From: Baffinella frigidus
Taxonomy: Eukaryota > Cryptophyceae > Cryptomonadales > Baffinellaceae
Direction: 5' to 3'
Assembly: GCA_026770585.1 (NCBI GenBank)
Contig: MU647914.1
Location: 10,828-20,950, forward strand
DNA: 10,123 nucleotides
How positions within the stretch are numbered: position 1 is the first letter of the stretch; each line of letters begins with the position of its first letter. Both the position numbers and the translations under genes were made by a program. The notes beneath the pieces were generated by a model. That model saw only the letters and a list, made by a program, of their open reading frames with translations. It searched no databases and was not told the origin of the DNA. Shown here one piece after another: positions 1-7,455 of the stretch.

Positions 1-896
1 CCCCCGATCGTTCACCCTGTGTCGGTCCGCTGTGCGCTGAGCAGAGAGCAGCAGCTGGCGCGCGCAGGATGGGTGTGTGCCATCCTGCCCGCGCGGCGCC
101 GCGTCGGTGGCAAGGAGGGGGCATGCGGTTACCCGGATGTCCGTGGTGGCGGTGAGCTTCTGCGCGGCGGTCGCGAAGGCCTGGTGCACCGTGACGTTCT
201 CGTTGGCGCACTGCAGGAGCCACGGCTCCCCCCCGAAGAACACCTGCCAGCGCGCGGCCCCACGACGCTTCAGGCGGAGGCGGGGCATGGGGGAGGCGGG
301 GAAGGGGGGGAGCGTGCGGCGCGGCGAGCCAAGAAAGACAGGGGCGCGATGGTCGGAAGCGGGGGGGCGCGTGGGTGGTCGGGGCGGGGCAAGACGCTCT
401 TGAGCTGCTCCTTGTTGGCCAGGTCGAGCGTCGAGATCGACCCGCGCGAGATTGACATGGCCGCGATCATGGTCACCACCACAGCGGTGCCGGCGAGTGC
501 ATACGGACCATACTTGAACATCGCAAATTTCCGGTCCTGGGCCCTGTGCCGCCAGGGGCAACTCAGTCGCAGAGCCTCAATGCTGTGCGCTACGAAAGCA
601 ATCGCGCACCAGATTCAGCCTACTTGCCGAGCCCCTCGACACCCTTCCTCGGTGCGAGCGTTGCCCAATCCATGGTTTGTGTCGATTCCCACCAGTAACC
701 CCATCGCCGGGCATTCGCGCTCGAACAGCCGGGGGGATCCGGTGGAAGCAGAGGACAGAGAGTTGAATCGAGGGTAGGGCAACGGGGGGCGCGGTTACCT
801 GCGGCGCGCGGCCTCCTTTTCAGCCTTGACCTCCTTCTTGGCCTTGACGTCGTCATCGCTTGTGTGGGCCTGTCGTTGCCGCGCCCCGGCCTGCAT
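1..896 (-). CDS. Spliced gene for a short single-pass membrane protein, 5' part only
   Basis: Three exons join in frame: 896-799, 543-396 and 243-133. The introns are 798-544 (GTAACC...CACAG), 395-244 (GTCTTG...GGCAG) and one starting at 132 (GTAACC). The start ATG at 896-894 is preceded by AAAG. The 119 residues seen begin with MQAGARQRQAHTSDDD, then a lysine/glutamate-rich helix (about 15-36). One hydrophobic segment follows (about 44-62, YGPYALAGTAVVVTMIAAM), then LDLANKEQLKS and FFGGEPWLLQCANEN. This looks like a small membrane-anchored protein with a charged N-terminal face; FGGEPWLLQC recalls the start of thioredoxin-like luminal domains, but that is inference and I do not recognise the family. 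Phases agree at both internal junctions (phase 2, then phase 0), which supports a live gene. The next exon and stop lie at or beyond the left edge. It is divergent from the gene at 1097. Confidence 0.72.
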
Positions 897-1096
897 CTTT
901 GCTGCGCGTGTCAAACGTGGGGGCCGCCTTCCAAGGTTCGTGGAAAACTGGCGGACGTGGCAAGTGGAACTTTAGGCGTAATGGGGGTCAATCAAAAGTT
1001 GACGTAGTGGCAGAATACAATTTTACGACCCAATTTCGGTCTAGCGCGGTTCACACGGCGAAACCGAAGATTTCGCAAAGAAGCACCAAGGTCGGG
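897..1096. promoter_or_regulatory. Shared intergenic region between two divergent genes
   Basis: The two start codons face away from each other across 200 bases, so this stretch must carry both promoters and 5' leaders. It is more AT-rich than the exons beside it. Visible candidate sites are an inverted GTCAA...TTGAC pair (987-991 and 999-1003), a TGACGT-like core overlapping its right half, and a CCAAT pentamer at 1030-1034. No clear TATA box is seen. These are motif matches only; no binding factor can be named. Confidence 0.45.
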
Positions 1097-1510
1097 ATGT
1101 CTGGGGGCGCAGCGCATCTTGCCGCGCGCCGCGTGGCGTCGGCGCTGGCACCAAGCGCGTCGCGGGCAGCGGGTTCGGGAAGGCTCTCGGGGGATGCTCA
1201 CGGCGTGGTGGCGTGGCGAGGTCTGGTGCAGTGTGCTCCTGCAGCGTCGGTGTTCGCTTTCCGCGGGGCACCAATGTGGGGAGCGGGAGATGGGCAGCGG
1301 AGCATGGCGGTGGGTAAGCGCGGGGTGCCGAAGCAGCAGCGGGTGCATTTGAAGGACGCGGAGAGCAAGGAGCGGCGGCACCAGCACGCGAAAGAGGCCT
1401 CGGCTCGGAAGGCAACTGATCTCGACCGTCACGTGCTCGAGGCCTACAGGGAGATCGCGAAGGAGGATTTGCTACAGGAGAAGGCAAAATCTGCTCCCAG
1501 TGACAAGTAG
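1097..1510 (+). CDS. Short protein with mitochondrial-type presequence, unknown function
   Basis: A single uninterrupted frame of 137 residues runs from ATG 1097 to TAG 1508-1510. The frame is open upstream as far as 860, but 1097 is its first ATG. The first 32 residues (MSGGAAHLAARRVASALAPS...) are rich in Ala, Arg and Ser and have no acidic residue, as in mitochondrial targeting peptides; a plastid transit peptide is the alternative. The middle is Ala/Gly-rich. From about residue 74 the chain becomes strongly charged (KRGVPKQQRVHLKDAESKER, then HVLEAYREIAKEDLLQEKAK) and is probably helical. No transmembrane segment or catalytic motif is visible and I do not recognise the family. GC-rich third positions, the targeting-like N-terminus and the clean divergent arrangement with the gene ending at 896 support it. 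An unseen intron or a later Met (residue 60 or 70) as start cannot be excluded. Confidence 0.62.
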   Translation: MSGGAAHLAARRVASALAPSASRAAGSGRLSGDAHGVVAWRGLVQCAPAASVFAFRGAPMWGAGDGQRSMAVGKRGVPKQQRVHLKDAESKERRHQHAKEASARKATDLDRHVLEAYREIAKEDLLQEKAKSAPSDK

Positions 1511-2138
1511 AGCTGTAGCACTCCCGTCAGGGGTCGCAGGTGGTGAGAGAGAGGGACTTCGCGCCGTGTAGAGACGGGGCGCTTCAACCGTTTACAGCAA
1601 AATCCCACCAAGCCAACAACAAGGATTCCCGTGTGTCTCTCCTCCCTCTACGCACGGCCCTGCACCAGGCCTCCCCGCCGGACTTGATGCGTAGACCACC
1701 CTCATGTGTTCGCCGGGGGCGCCGCGCGTCCTTTTCCTTGGTTCATTCGCGCACTCGCTCCTCTTGTAGACTTGGGTGCGGGGATATCTCGCTTAATTAA
1801 ACTCTCTCACCCCTAGGAGCCTACGGGAGGAATATCCACAGCACCCTACGGTGCTCCTGGAGGGGTGAGGGTTCTTGTGTGCGAGACACCCCGTGTGCTG
1901 CGAACGTGCGGCAGCACCCCACACAGCGGCCTTCGAAGGGATATGGAACAACCCTTAGGCGACATGACCCTAGGACCCTACAGTAGGCAACCCGTAGGAA
2001 CATAGGGGGTTCCTACGGATAAGGTAACGGAAACTCGCCCCGAAATGGGCCGAAAGTCCCTTCGCAGCCCGCTGTGTGGATTGGTGAGACATGCGGTATC
2101 CCTGAAGAGGCCAGGGGGTTACAAGACCCACGCCAGGT
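1511..2138. other. Non-coding stretch with small hairpins
   Basis: No convincing gene. The first 300 bases presumably include the 3' untranslated region of the gene ending at 1510. From about 1813 the sequence takes on the CCTAGG/CCTACGG vocabulary of the repeat elements further right. Hairpins include AGCACC-ctac-GGTGCT (1840-1855) and a perfect 10-bp stem CCGTAGGAAC / GTTCCTACGG with a 7-base loop (1992-2018). A CCTAGGACCCTACAGTAGG core at about 1970-1988 is shared with element B. Confidence 0.5.
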
Positions 2139-2197
2139 CCTAGGCAGGTCCTAGGGCCCTACGGTAGGGCGCATCAGCCTACTCGCCACCCAAGGGA
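2139..2197 (-). mobile_element. Element A, truncated reverse copy
   Basis: Read on the minus strand this matches the first 60 or so bases of element A. It has the terminus TCCCTTGGGTGGCGAGTAGG, then the CCCTACCGTAGGGCCCTAGG core and ACCTGCCTAGG. The other half is missing or too diverged to align. The outer end is followed by TA (2198-2199), as in complete copies. Confidence 0.65.
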
Positions 2198-2257
2198 TAG
2201 CGTTCTCGACGTCCGGCAACCTGGGGTCAGGCACATGCGGACACACTCGCGTGAGAG

Positions 2258-2282
2258 GCCGCACGTCTGAGAGACGTGCGGC
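2258..2282. repeat. Perfect hairpin, 11-bp stem
   Basis: GCCGCACGTCT and AGACGTGCGGC are exact reverse complements separated by a 3-base loop (GAG). There is no following T-tract and no gene close upstream, so it is not offered as a terminator. It lies just before the dispersed 37-base repeat at 2299. Confidence 0.7.
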
Positions 2283-2298
2283 ATTTTCTGCAGATACG

Positions 2299-2335
2299 TT
2301 CCAGTGTCCGCATATGTTGGGAGCTCGAAGAACCT
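2299..2335 (+). repeat. Dispersed 37-base repeat, copy 1
   Basis: Starts TTCCAGTGTCC and ends GGAGCTCGAAGAACCT. It matches 6598-6634 at 33 of 37 positions by eye, in the same orientation. Outside these 37 bases the two places do not align, so the boundaries look sharp. The nature of the repeat is unknown. Confidence 0.65.
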
Positions 2336-2660
2336 AAAGGACCTAAAGGCGTTCTCTCAGTCCAGCACCCTGGCTGGCCACAAGCGGACGCACGTGTCTG
2401 TGGGGGGAGGGGGGGGGCGTGAGCGCTCCGGGGTTTTCTCGCGGGCGCTTTCAAGCGGGAAACGGACGCGGGTCGTCATCCCCACTGAGCAGCGGTCGGG
2501 TTCCTTTTCGCCTTGAAATCGAGGCGAAATTCCGGTTGGAATACAGGGCAATGGATAAGATTCTAGTACACATCGTTTAGATGGGCTGTATCCGTGAAGC
2601 CCCCGGTGGCTGCTAAGTGGATGACCCGCGAGGTGTGCAAAGGACCAAAAAAAAAGTGGC
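2336..2660. other. No gene seen
   Basis: Short open frames exist on both strands, but none has recognisable domains or splice structure. A G-run lies at about 2402-2417 and a small hairpin TTTCGCCT / AGGCGAAA at 2506-2529. Nothing else stands out. Confidence 0.5.
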
Positions 2661-3082
2661 CCTAGGAGCCCATGGACCCCGAACCCCTACATGTGCATCG
2701 TGTGTGCCAGGTTCATTAATCTGTGCCCTAAACTATAAACCTTGGCCCCTAGCCCCTAGCCCCTAGCCCCCCTAGCCCCTAGCCCCTGAACCCCGAACCC
2801 CTAGGTGTGTAGCGGGTGTGTCAGGTGCATTACAGGGGTACCTCGCTCATAAGAAACCGCACCCCCCTAGGACCCTACAGTAGGACCATGTCTAGGGTCC
2901 TAGGGTGGTCCTAGGGGGGGGGGCGGTTTCTTATGGGCGAGGTACCCCTGTAGTCTGTGCCCTGAACCCTAGCCCCTAGCCCCGAGCCCCGAGCCCCTAG
3001 CCCCTAGCCCCCGGAACCTCTACCCCCTTAACAGCAGTCTGTGCCCTAAACCCTAAACCATAGAGCATAAATTCTAAGCCCG
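2661..3082 (+). repeat. CCCCTAG-type telomere-variant repeats with a duplicated flank
   Basis: Runs of the 7-mer CCCCTAG occur at about 2747-2787 and 2958-3010, with CCCTAAA and CCCTGAA units nearby. A longer unit is also duplicated: ACCCCGAACCCCTA..., a GTGTGTGCCAGGTTCATTA-like stretch and CTGTGCCCT. One copy is at about 2676-2730. A second starts at about 2791 and resumes at about 2953, interrupted by element B. A third fragment (AGTCTGTGCCC) is at 3035. Confidence 0.75.
2833..2950 (+). mobile_element. Element B, complete 118-bp inverted-repeat element
   Basis: Begins CAGGGGTACCTCGCTCATAA and ends with its near-perfect reverse complement. The terminal inverted repeats are about 40 bp, with one substitution in the first 29 bp and a small C-run length difference. 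TA flanks both ends (2831-2832 and 2951-2952). The related unit at 2711-2728 reads CATTAATCTGTG where the filled copy reads CATTA-[element]-TAGTCTGTG, so TA is the target. There is no coding capacity. TA targets and short inverted repeats are known for Tc1/mariner-type (IS630 superfamily) non-autonomous elements; assignment to them is inference. The core carries CCTAGGACCCTACAGTAGG. Confidence 0.85.
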
Positions 3083-3084
3083 TA

Positions 3085-3184
3085 TCCCTTAAGTGGCGAG
3101 TAGGCTCATACGCCCTACGGTAGGGCCCTAGGACCTGCCTAGGGCGAGTTAGGGCGAATATTCGCCCGTCCGCCACTTAAGGGA
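3085..3184 (+). mobile_element. Element A, complete 100-bp inverted-repeat element
   Basis: Perfect terminal inverted repeats TCCCTTAAGTGGCG / CGCCACTTAAGGGA, with TA directly outside each end (3083-3084 and 3185-3186). The inside holds CCCTACGGTAGGG, CCCTAGG and a 16-bp perfect palindrome GGGCGAATATTCGCCC (3152-3167). The copy at 9435-9534 has exactly the same length. It is non-coding and probably a miniature non-autonomous DNA transposon that needs a transposase supplied elsewhere. Confidence 0.82.
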
Positions 3185-3300
3185 TAAGGGCGAGAGGCGC
3201 AGCGTGGTTTGCTGTGCGCCTCTATTTGGGCGGCACGATTTGGTGCTCTCACCGCCTTCGATGGCGGCGGCTTGTCCTCCCAAGAGAATACTGCCCCCCT
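3185..3300. other. Short spacer, no gene seen
   Basis: Unique sequence between element A and the 34-bp tandem array. It has a small CCGCC-ttcgat-GGCGG stem at about 3250-3265. The minus-strand open frame here has no recognisable features. Confidence 0.45.
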
Positions 3301-3424
3301 GAGATGTTCATGCGTGCGGCCGTGCTGAACCCTAGAGATGTTCATGCGTGCGGCCGTGCTGAACCCTAGAGATGTTCATGCGTGCGGCCGTGCTGCACCC
3401 TAGAGATGTTCATGTGTGCGGCCT
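3301..3424 (+). repeat. 34-bp tandem repeat, about 3.6 copies
   Basis: The unit begins GAGATGTTCATGCGTGCGGC and ends GCTGAACCCTA. Copies start at 3301, 3335, 3369 and 3403. Copies 1 and 2 are identical, copy 3 has one change (GAAC to GCAC), and copy 4 is cut off after about 22 bases. The unit ends in a telomere-like GAACCCTA. Near-identity suggests recent expansion. Confidence 0.9.
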
Positions 3425-3991
3425 GTTCTCTCGTAGCAACAGCAGCATCGTCGGGGTGCAGAGCGGCCGACACTTATTGACGTGTTTGTAAAGAAGTAAT
3501 GAAGTTCTCTCTCGAATGAGCATGCTGCGCGAAAGCCCCAGGTGCAACCTTGCGATCGCCAATAAGTAGACCGGGTTGACTTAGATAAGCTTCAATGGCT
3601 CCAAGGGCCTAGGGCCTAGGGCCCTACCCCCTTTACACCCGCGGACGCTGGAAGCCCGTAGAGTGATTTACAAGTGTCAGAAATACCATTGACTGTGCAC
3701 TACACGGCGGACTCTCCTCTACGCCCCACCCCGAGGCCTTCATGGAAGGGAAGTCGTGGTGCTATCGTTGGTTTCGACCGGTAATAAACGCATTGTATCT
3801 CTCTTCCGCGGCTGAATCGGCCGCGTTAGCGGGATGGAGTTGCATTGGGTCACTGCAAATAGAGGCTGCTTGCAAACGGCAGATGTTTAGGTCCTTGTCT
3901 TACAAGGCCTTCACGCAAGGGAAAACACAGTGGCCATTTTGGTTTCGGTCCATCATTTTGGGGTTCGGAGATCCGCTGCTCCTTGGAGTAG
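3425..3991. other. Unique spacer, no recognised gene
   Basis: An 86-codon open frame at 3742-4002 (MEGKSWCYRWFRPVINALYL...) has no familiar domain and a composition unlike the genes on the left; I do not call it. GGGCCTAGGGCCTAGGGCCC at about 3605-3624 and GGCCTACCGTAGGGG at 3991-4005 are pieces of the element-core vocabulary. The second directly abuts the WD40-like fragment. Confidence 0.45.
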
Positions 3992-4144
3992 GCCTACCGT
4001 AGGGGCGTTTCGGGTGTGCTGGCGATAGCGGGTGTGGGAGGGCTACAGCTCTTTGACGTGGCTGCCTTGGATGTGACGCAAGATCTTGCAGGACATGAGA
4101 ATATTGTCACTGTCGTGGCCGTGTCCCCGTCTGGTCGCTTCCTG
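3992..4144 (+). pseudogene. WD40-repeat gene fragment
   Basis: The frame opens after a TAG at 3989. It reads VLAIAGVGGLQLFDVAAL, DVTQDLAGHENIVTVVAV, then SPSGRFL. This is the WD40 pattern: a blade ending in a hydrophobic-Phe/Trp-Asp-Val strand, the Gly-His turn, then V-x-VA-x-SP-x-GRFL opening the next blade. WD40 proteins form beta-propeller scaffolds for protein interactions. Only about one blade is present; the next is not recognisable. There is no start codon, and the left side abuts a CCTACCGTAGGGG motif. It is therefore either an isolated exon or, more likely, a transposed or decayed fragment. GCAG/GTGAGG at about 4267-4275 could be splice-like. Confidence 0.6.
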
Positions 4145-4293
4145 CGTTGGGATCCAGGGTCCTATGACCCTGGGCCCCATCGACCCCCATCGACGACCAT
4201 TGCCAAGGATCGAAACCTGGCAGGTGTCAGCAAACCAGGGGGCGCCCCCGGCACTCTCTTCGGCATTGCAGGTGAGGGAAATCAACTAAATTC
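4145..4293. other. Spacer with a small palindrome
   Basis: CAGGGTC-ctat-GACCCTG forms a perfect 7-bp hairpin at about 4155-4172. A CCCCATCGAC / CCCCATCGAC direct duplication follows. No coding similarity is seen after the WD40 match ends. Confidence 0.4.
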
Positions 4294-5430
4294 TCAACAC
4301 TGAACCCTGAACCCAAAATCATAAACCCTCAACACAAAACCTTGCACCAAAAGCCCAAAATCCTACAACCTAAACCCCAGTCCCTGAGCCCTAAATCTTG
4401 AACCCGGAAACCTAAACCTTACACCCTGAAAATCTGAACCCTAAACCCTGTACCCTAAACCTGGAACCCTGAACCCTGAAACCTCAACCCTACAAGCCTA
4501 AAACCTACCTAAAACCTAAAACCTGACAAGCCTAAAACCTAAAGCCTGAACCCAAAAGCCTGAGGCCTGAACCCTAAACCCTAAACCTTAAACCTTAAAC
4601 CTTAAACCCTAAACCCCAAACCTCTAAACTCTAAACCCTAGACCCTAAACTCGAAACCCTAAACCTTGAAACGTGAACCCTAAACCCTAAACCCTGACCC
4701 TCAACCCTTTACCATAAACCCTCAATCCTGAAACCCTAACCTTCAACCCTCAACCCTTAACGCTAAACCCTAAACCCGATACCCTACACCCTAAACCATA
4801 AACCCTAAACAATAAGCCTTAAAACAAAACACTCAACCCTAAAAGCTGAATGGTGAACACCAAACACAAACCATAAACCTTAAACCCAAAATCTAAACCC
4901 CGAATCCTGAACCTTGAACCCTGGACTTTGAATCCTGAACCCTGAATCGTGGACCCCCAACCTTAATCCCTAAACCCCCAAACCCTAAACCCGAAACACA
5001 TACCCCAAATCCTAAACCCTAAACTTTGAACACTCAATCATAAACTCCAAACACTCAACCCTGAACCTCGAAATAATAAACCCTAAACCTTAAACCCTGA
5101 CCCTAAACCCTGATCCCTCAACCCTGAAGCCGAAATCCTAAACCCTGAAGCCTAAAGCCTGAAGCATTAAACCTAGAACTTCACCCCTACACCCAACACC
5201 CTGAACCCCAAACCCCGTAACCCAACCCCTGAGCCAAAACTAAAACCTCATCCCTCAACTCTAAACCCTAAACCTCAAATCTTGAACCCTTACACCTAAA
5301 CCCTCAACCCTAAACCTAAACCCTAAAAGCCAAAAACTCAAGCCTAAAGCCTCAAGCGTCAAGCATAAACCCTACACCATACACCCTGAACAATAAACCC
5401 TACACCTTACAGCAAACACCCTGATCCAAC
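4294..5430 (+). repeat. Degenerate telomere-like CCCTAAA array, block 1
   Basis: More than a kilobase of 7-mer-like units around CCCTAAA, with variants CCCTGAA, CCCTCAA, CCTTAAA, CCATAAA and CCCTACA and occasional units of other length. The plus strand carries the C-rich strand throughout. The consensus TTTAGGG is the plant and algal telomere type. Short perfect runs (for example near 4575-4610) sit inside mostly diverged sequence, as in old interstitial or subtelomeric arrays. Confidence 0.95.
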
Positions 5431-5757
5431 ATCCCTGAAGCGCATGTATGCGCGACACAAGGCCCTGACTGGCCGCCAAAGCACATTTCTGGGTCTCAGG
5501 AATCCGTCTCGGCACCGTCTCAGCAAGGCCGTACCTCGCGAACGGGACCCGGAGCGTTCAGGTAGAATCGTGGATCCTGTTGCCAACTTTCCGCGCTGCT
5601 TCCAGCCAAACCGGTTCAGTCCCTGTCCCCCCACTCCCCGCAGCTCAACTGACCCAAAGCTCACCCCTCCCCCCTTGGAGATTCTCGATTTTTTTGGACC
5701 TTGAGATGACCGTTTATACAGGTTATTTGGATCAGGCGGCTCAGAAAACCGGCTATA
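5431..5757. other. Unique island inside the telomere-like array
   Basis: A GC-richer, non-repetitive insert. An open frame from ATG 5444 reads MYARHKALTGRQSTFLGLRN and continues to about 5704, with a possible splice donor TTCAG|GTAGAA near 5560-5566. No domain is recognised on either strand. Its left and right borders meet CCCTAAA-type units directly. It could be an old insertion or a captured gene fragment. Confidence 0.45.
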
Positions 5758-6350
5758 CCTTGAAACCTACACCCTAAACTCTGAAACCTCAAACCAAACC
5801 CCTGCACCCTAAAAATTAATCCCAACACCCTAAACCCTAATCCCTAAACCCTGCCCCTCAACTCTAAACCCCGAACCCTAAACCTTAAACCCTGAAGCAT
5901 AAACCGTAAAACCTAAACCTCAAATCCTAAACACTGAACCCTTGAACCTATACCCTAAAACCTGAATCTTAAACCCTAAACCCTAGACCCTAAACCCTAA
6001 ACCTTAAACGATAAACCCTCAACCCTCAACTTCAAACCCTAAACACTGAATCCTAAACCCTGAAACCTGCACCCAAAACCCAAACCCCTAAAACCCTGAA
6101 CCGTACAACCCTAAAACCCAAACCCTAAACCATAAACCATAATCCTAAACCCTAAACCCTAAACACCAATTTCTAAGCATTCACCCTAAACCTTAAATCC
6201 TTCACCCCAATCCTTAAACTTTACACCCTAATCCCTAAACCCTAAACCCTAAACCTTTCAACCTAAACCCTAAACTCCAAACCCTCAACCCACAACCCTC
6301 AACCCCAAACCCCAAACCCCAAACCCCAAACCCTGAACCCTAAACATTAA
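5758..6350 (+). repeat. Degenerate telomere-like CCCTAAA array, block 2
   Basis: Same repeat type and strand as block 1. Near its right end it changes to about four CCCCAAA units (about 6300-6332), the reverse complement of the TTTGGGG units that end the window. It stops at a C-run near 6350. Confidence 0.95.
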
Positions 6351-6597
6351 CCCCCCCACCCCAAACTGAGAGAACAGCACAACCCCCAGCCTTTTAACTT
6401 TGGTGAGCGTAATGTCGGTAGGCTCACCCCCCCTTAGCAAATACACCATATGGAGGAGGAGTAAGTCGAAAGGAGGCTCACGACCTTCACGTGCGGCTCC
6501 CGTTTGAGGATACCTTTTAGACGGTTTCTGCCGCGATCCTCTGTACAGGGGGGCTTGATGTGATCCGAAAGGAAGCATGGCCTTTCTACAGAACAAG
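6351..6597 (+). other. Unique island with possible group II intron end-like motif
   Basis: CCTTCACGTGCGGCTCC (6484-6500) resembles the 3' strand of group II intron domain V, whose usual form ends CACGTxCGGTTC. Some 5 bases later a GAGGAT / ATCCTC stem (6506-6511 and 6536-6541) could stand for domain VI. The matching 5' strand is not intact: only GGAG at 6472-6475 pairs, so no functional ribozyme is claimed. If real, this would be a remnant of organelle DNA in the nucleus. A minus-strand open frame across the region (6596-6285) runs on into telomere repeat and is not convincing as a gene. Confidence 0.22.
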
Positions 6598-6634
6598 TTC
6601 CGGTGTCCACCTATGTTGGGAGCTCAAAGAACCT
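6598..6634 (+). repeat. Dispersed 37-base repeat, copy 2
   Basis: Starts TTCCGGTGTCC and ends GGAGCTCAAAGAACCT. It matches 2299-2335 with four differences. It sits between the unique island and the TTTAGGG block, about 4.3 kb from copy 1. Confidence 0.65.
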
Positions 6635-6723
6635 TCTTCCCCCGCAGACCTTGCGCTGCAACACATTGGGTGAACAGACTTCTCCCGGGCACTGAGCCCC
6701 CTCAACCCCCCTTAGGCCCAGGT

Positions 6724-6830
6724 TCTGGGTTTGGTGTTTAGGGTGTAGGGTTCAGGGTTTTAGGGTTTTGGGTTTTGGGTGCAGGTTTCAGGGTTTAGGA
6801 TTCAGTGTTTAGGGTTTGAAGTTGAGGGTT
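6724..6830 (-). repeat. Telomere-like TTTAGGG block on the opposite strand
   Basis: The G-rich strand is now on the plus strand: TTTAGGG, TTCAGGG, TTTTGGG and TTGAGGG units over about 105 bases. The orientation is opposite to the large array at 4294-6350, so the two arrays are inverted relative to each other with the G-rich strands running outward. Confidence 0.9.
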
Positions 6831-7168
6831 GCCAACCAAGAGGGTGGCATCAACTTCGGACGACACGCGCAGGACATTGTAGTCGTCAGGTCAAACCCTC
6901 AACCCTTGTTGCTGGACCCCCCCACACAACCTCGGCTCTGCAGGTGCAGGGGGGCCTGCCTAGAATGGCTCTACCTCCTTGGTTTGGCATTTCGCAGTGC
7001 CTCGTCAGGCCGTCGGCCCTCCCGTTGGGAACCCGCACTCTGATTTTGGCTGGGGTTCCCAACCTGGCTGGGAGGCACGTGTTGCGGGTTTGGAGTGGTA
7101 AAAAAACGCACAGACGGCCCGCAACAAAACGCACAGACGGCCCGGAGACTTCTTCATCGCTCATGTTC
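6831..7168. other. Unique spacer with inverted and tandem repeats
   Basis: Contains a perfect 11-bp inverted repeat GTTGGGAACCC / GGGTTCCCAAC (7024-7034 and 7053-7063, 18-base loop). It also has a 23-bp unit starting AAAACGCACAGACGGCCCG, repeated 1.8 times (7103-7144). Exon-like pieces are possible: GGINFGRHAQDIVVVR ending at a GTCAGG-type junction (about 6840-6890), and a good acceptor CTCTGCAG near 6936-6943. No family is recognised, so no gene is called. Confidence 0.4.
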
Positions 7169-7308
7169 ATAGGCTAACGGCCTGAAAATGGGGTAGTTAG
7201 GCATACGGCATTGCCTAGGACCTCCTGCCGTAGGCCGAGGGATCCTAGGACCAAAAAGTCTCGGCCTACGGTAGGAGGTCCTAGGCAATTTTCAGGCCGT
7301 TACCCTAT
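7169..7308. mobile_element. Element C, 140-bp foldback element
   Basis: Outer arms of 21 bp (7169-7189 and 7288-7308, one mismatch; ATAGG, a variable base, then TAACGGCCTGAAAAT). Inner arms of 29 bp (7211-7239 and 7260-7288, one mismatch; TTGCCTAGGACCTCC...). The loop is 20 bases. The left arm carries a 21-base interruption between outer and inner stems (7190-7210) that the right arm lacks. The whole unit could fold into one long hairpin. The core uses the same CCTAGG and CCTACGGTAGG words as elements A and B but has different ends. The right end lies 2 bases from the ATG of the PDZ fragment. Confidence 0.75.
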
Positions 7309-7455
7309 TAATGTGTGGCTTCGGCAGCTTTGTGCCTGGAGGCACCGCGGCGAAATCAGGGATCCAGATCGGCGACTCGCTGTACAGGTGAACACCAACA
7401 AAAGAAGTGATATGTTTGACTACCACACGGCCCTTGGCATCTAAGCCTGCTGGAG

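Noticed and set aside
19-777. Long plus-strand open frame of 252 codons
   Set aside because: It runs antisense across exons 2 and 3 and the introns of the minus-strand gene, has no recognisable domain, and its length follows from high GC.
992-1487. Two long minus-strand open frames opposite the 1097-1510 gene
   Set aside because: Pro/Arg/Ser-rich, low-complexity antisense readings of a GC-rich gene, with no domain and no splice support.
3301-3424. Regular 34-bp repeats as a CRISPR array
   Set aside because: The units are head-to-tail with no spacers, in a eukaryotic context.
3925-3950. GGCCATTTTGG, similar to the dinoflagellate spliced-leader core
   Set aside because: Only about ten consecutive bases match. 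The flanks do not, and no gene follows directly.
3742-4002. 86-codon plus-strand frame with an ATG start
   Set aside because: No domain, signal or neighbour support; its end overlaps the element-like CCTACCGTAGGGG motif.
6285-6596. Minus-strand 103-codon frame
   Set aside because: Its C-terminal third is translated telomere repeat and the rest matches no family I know.
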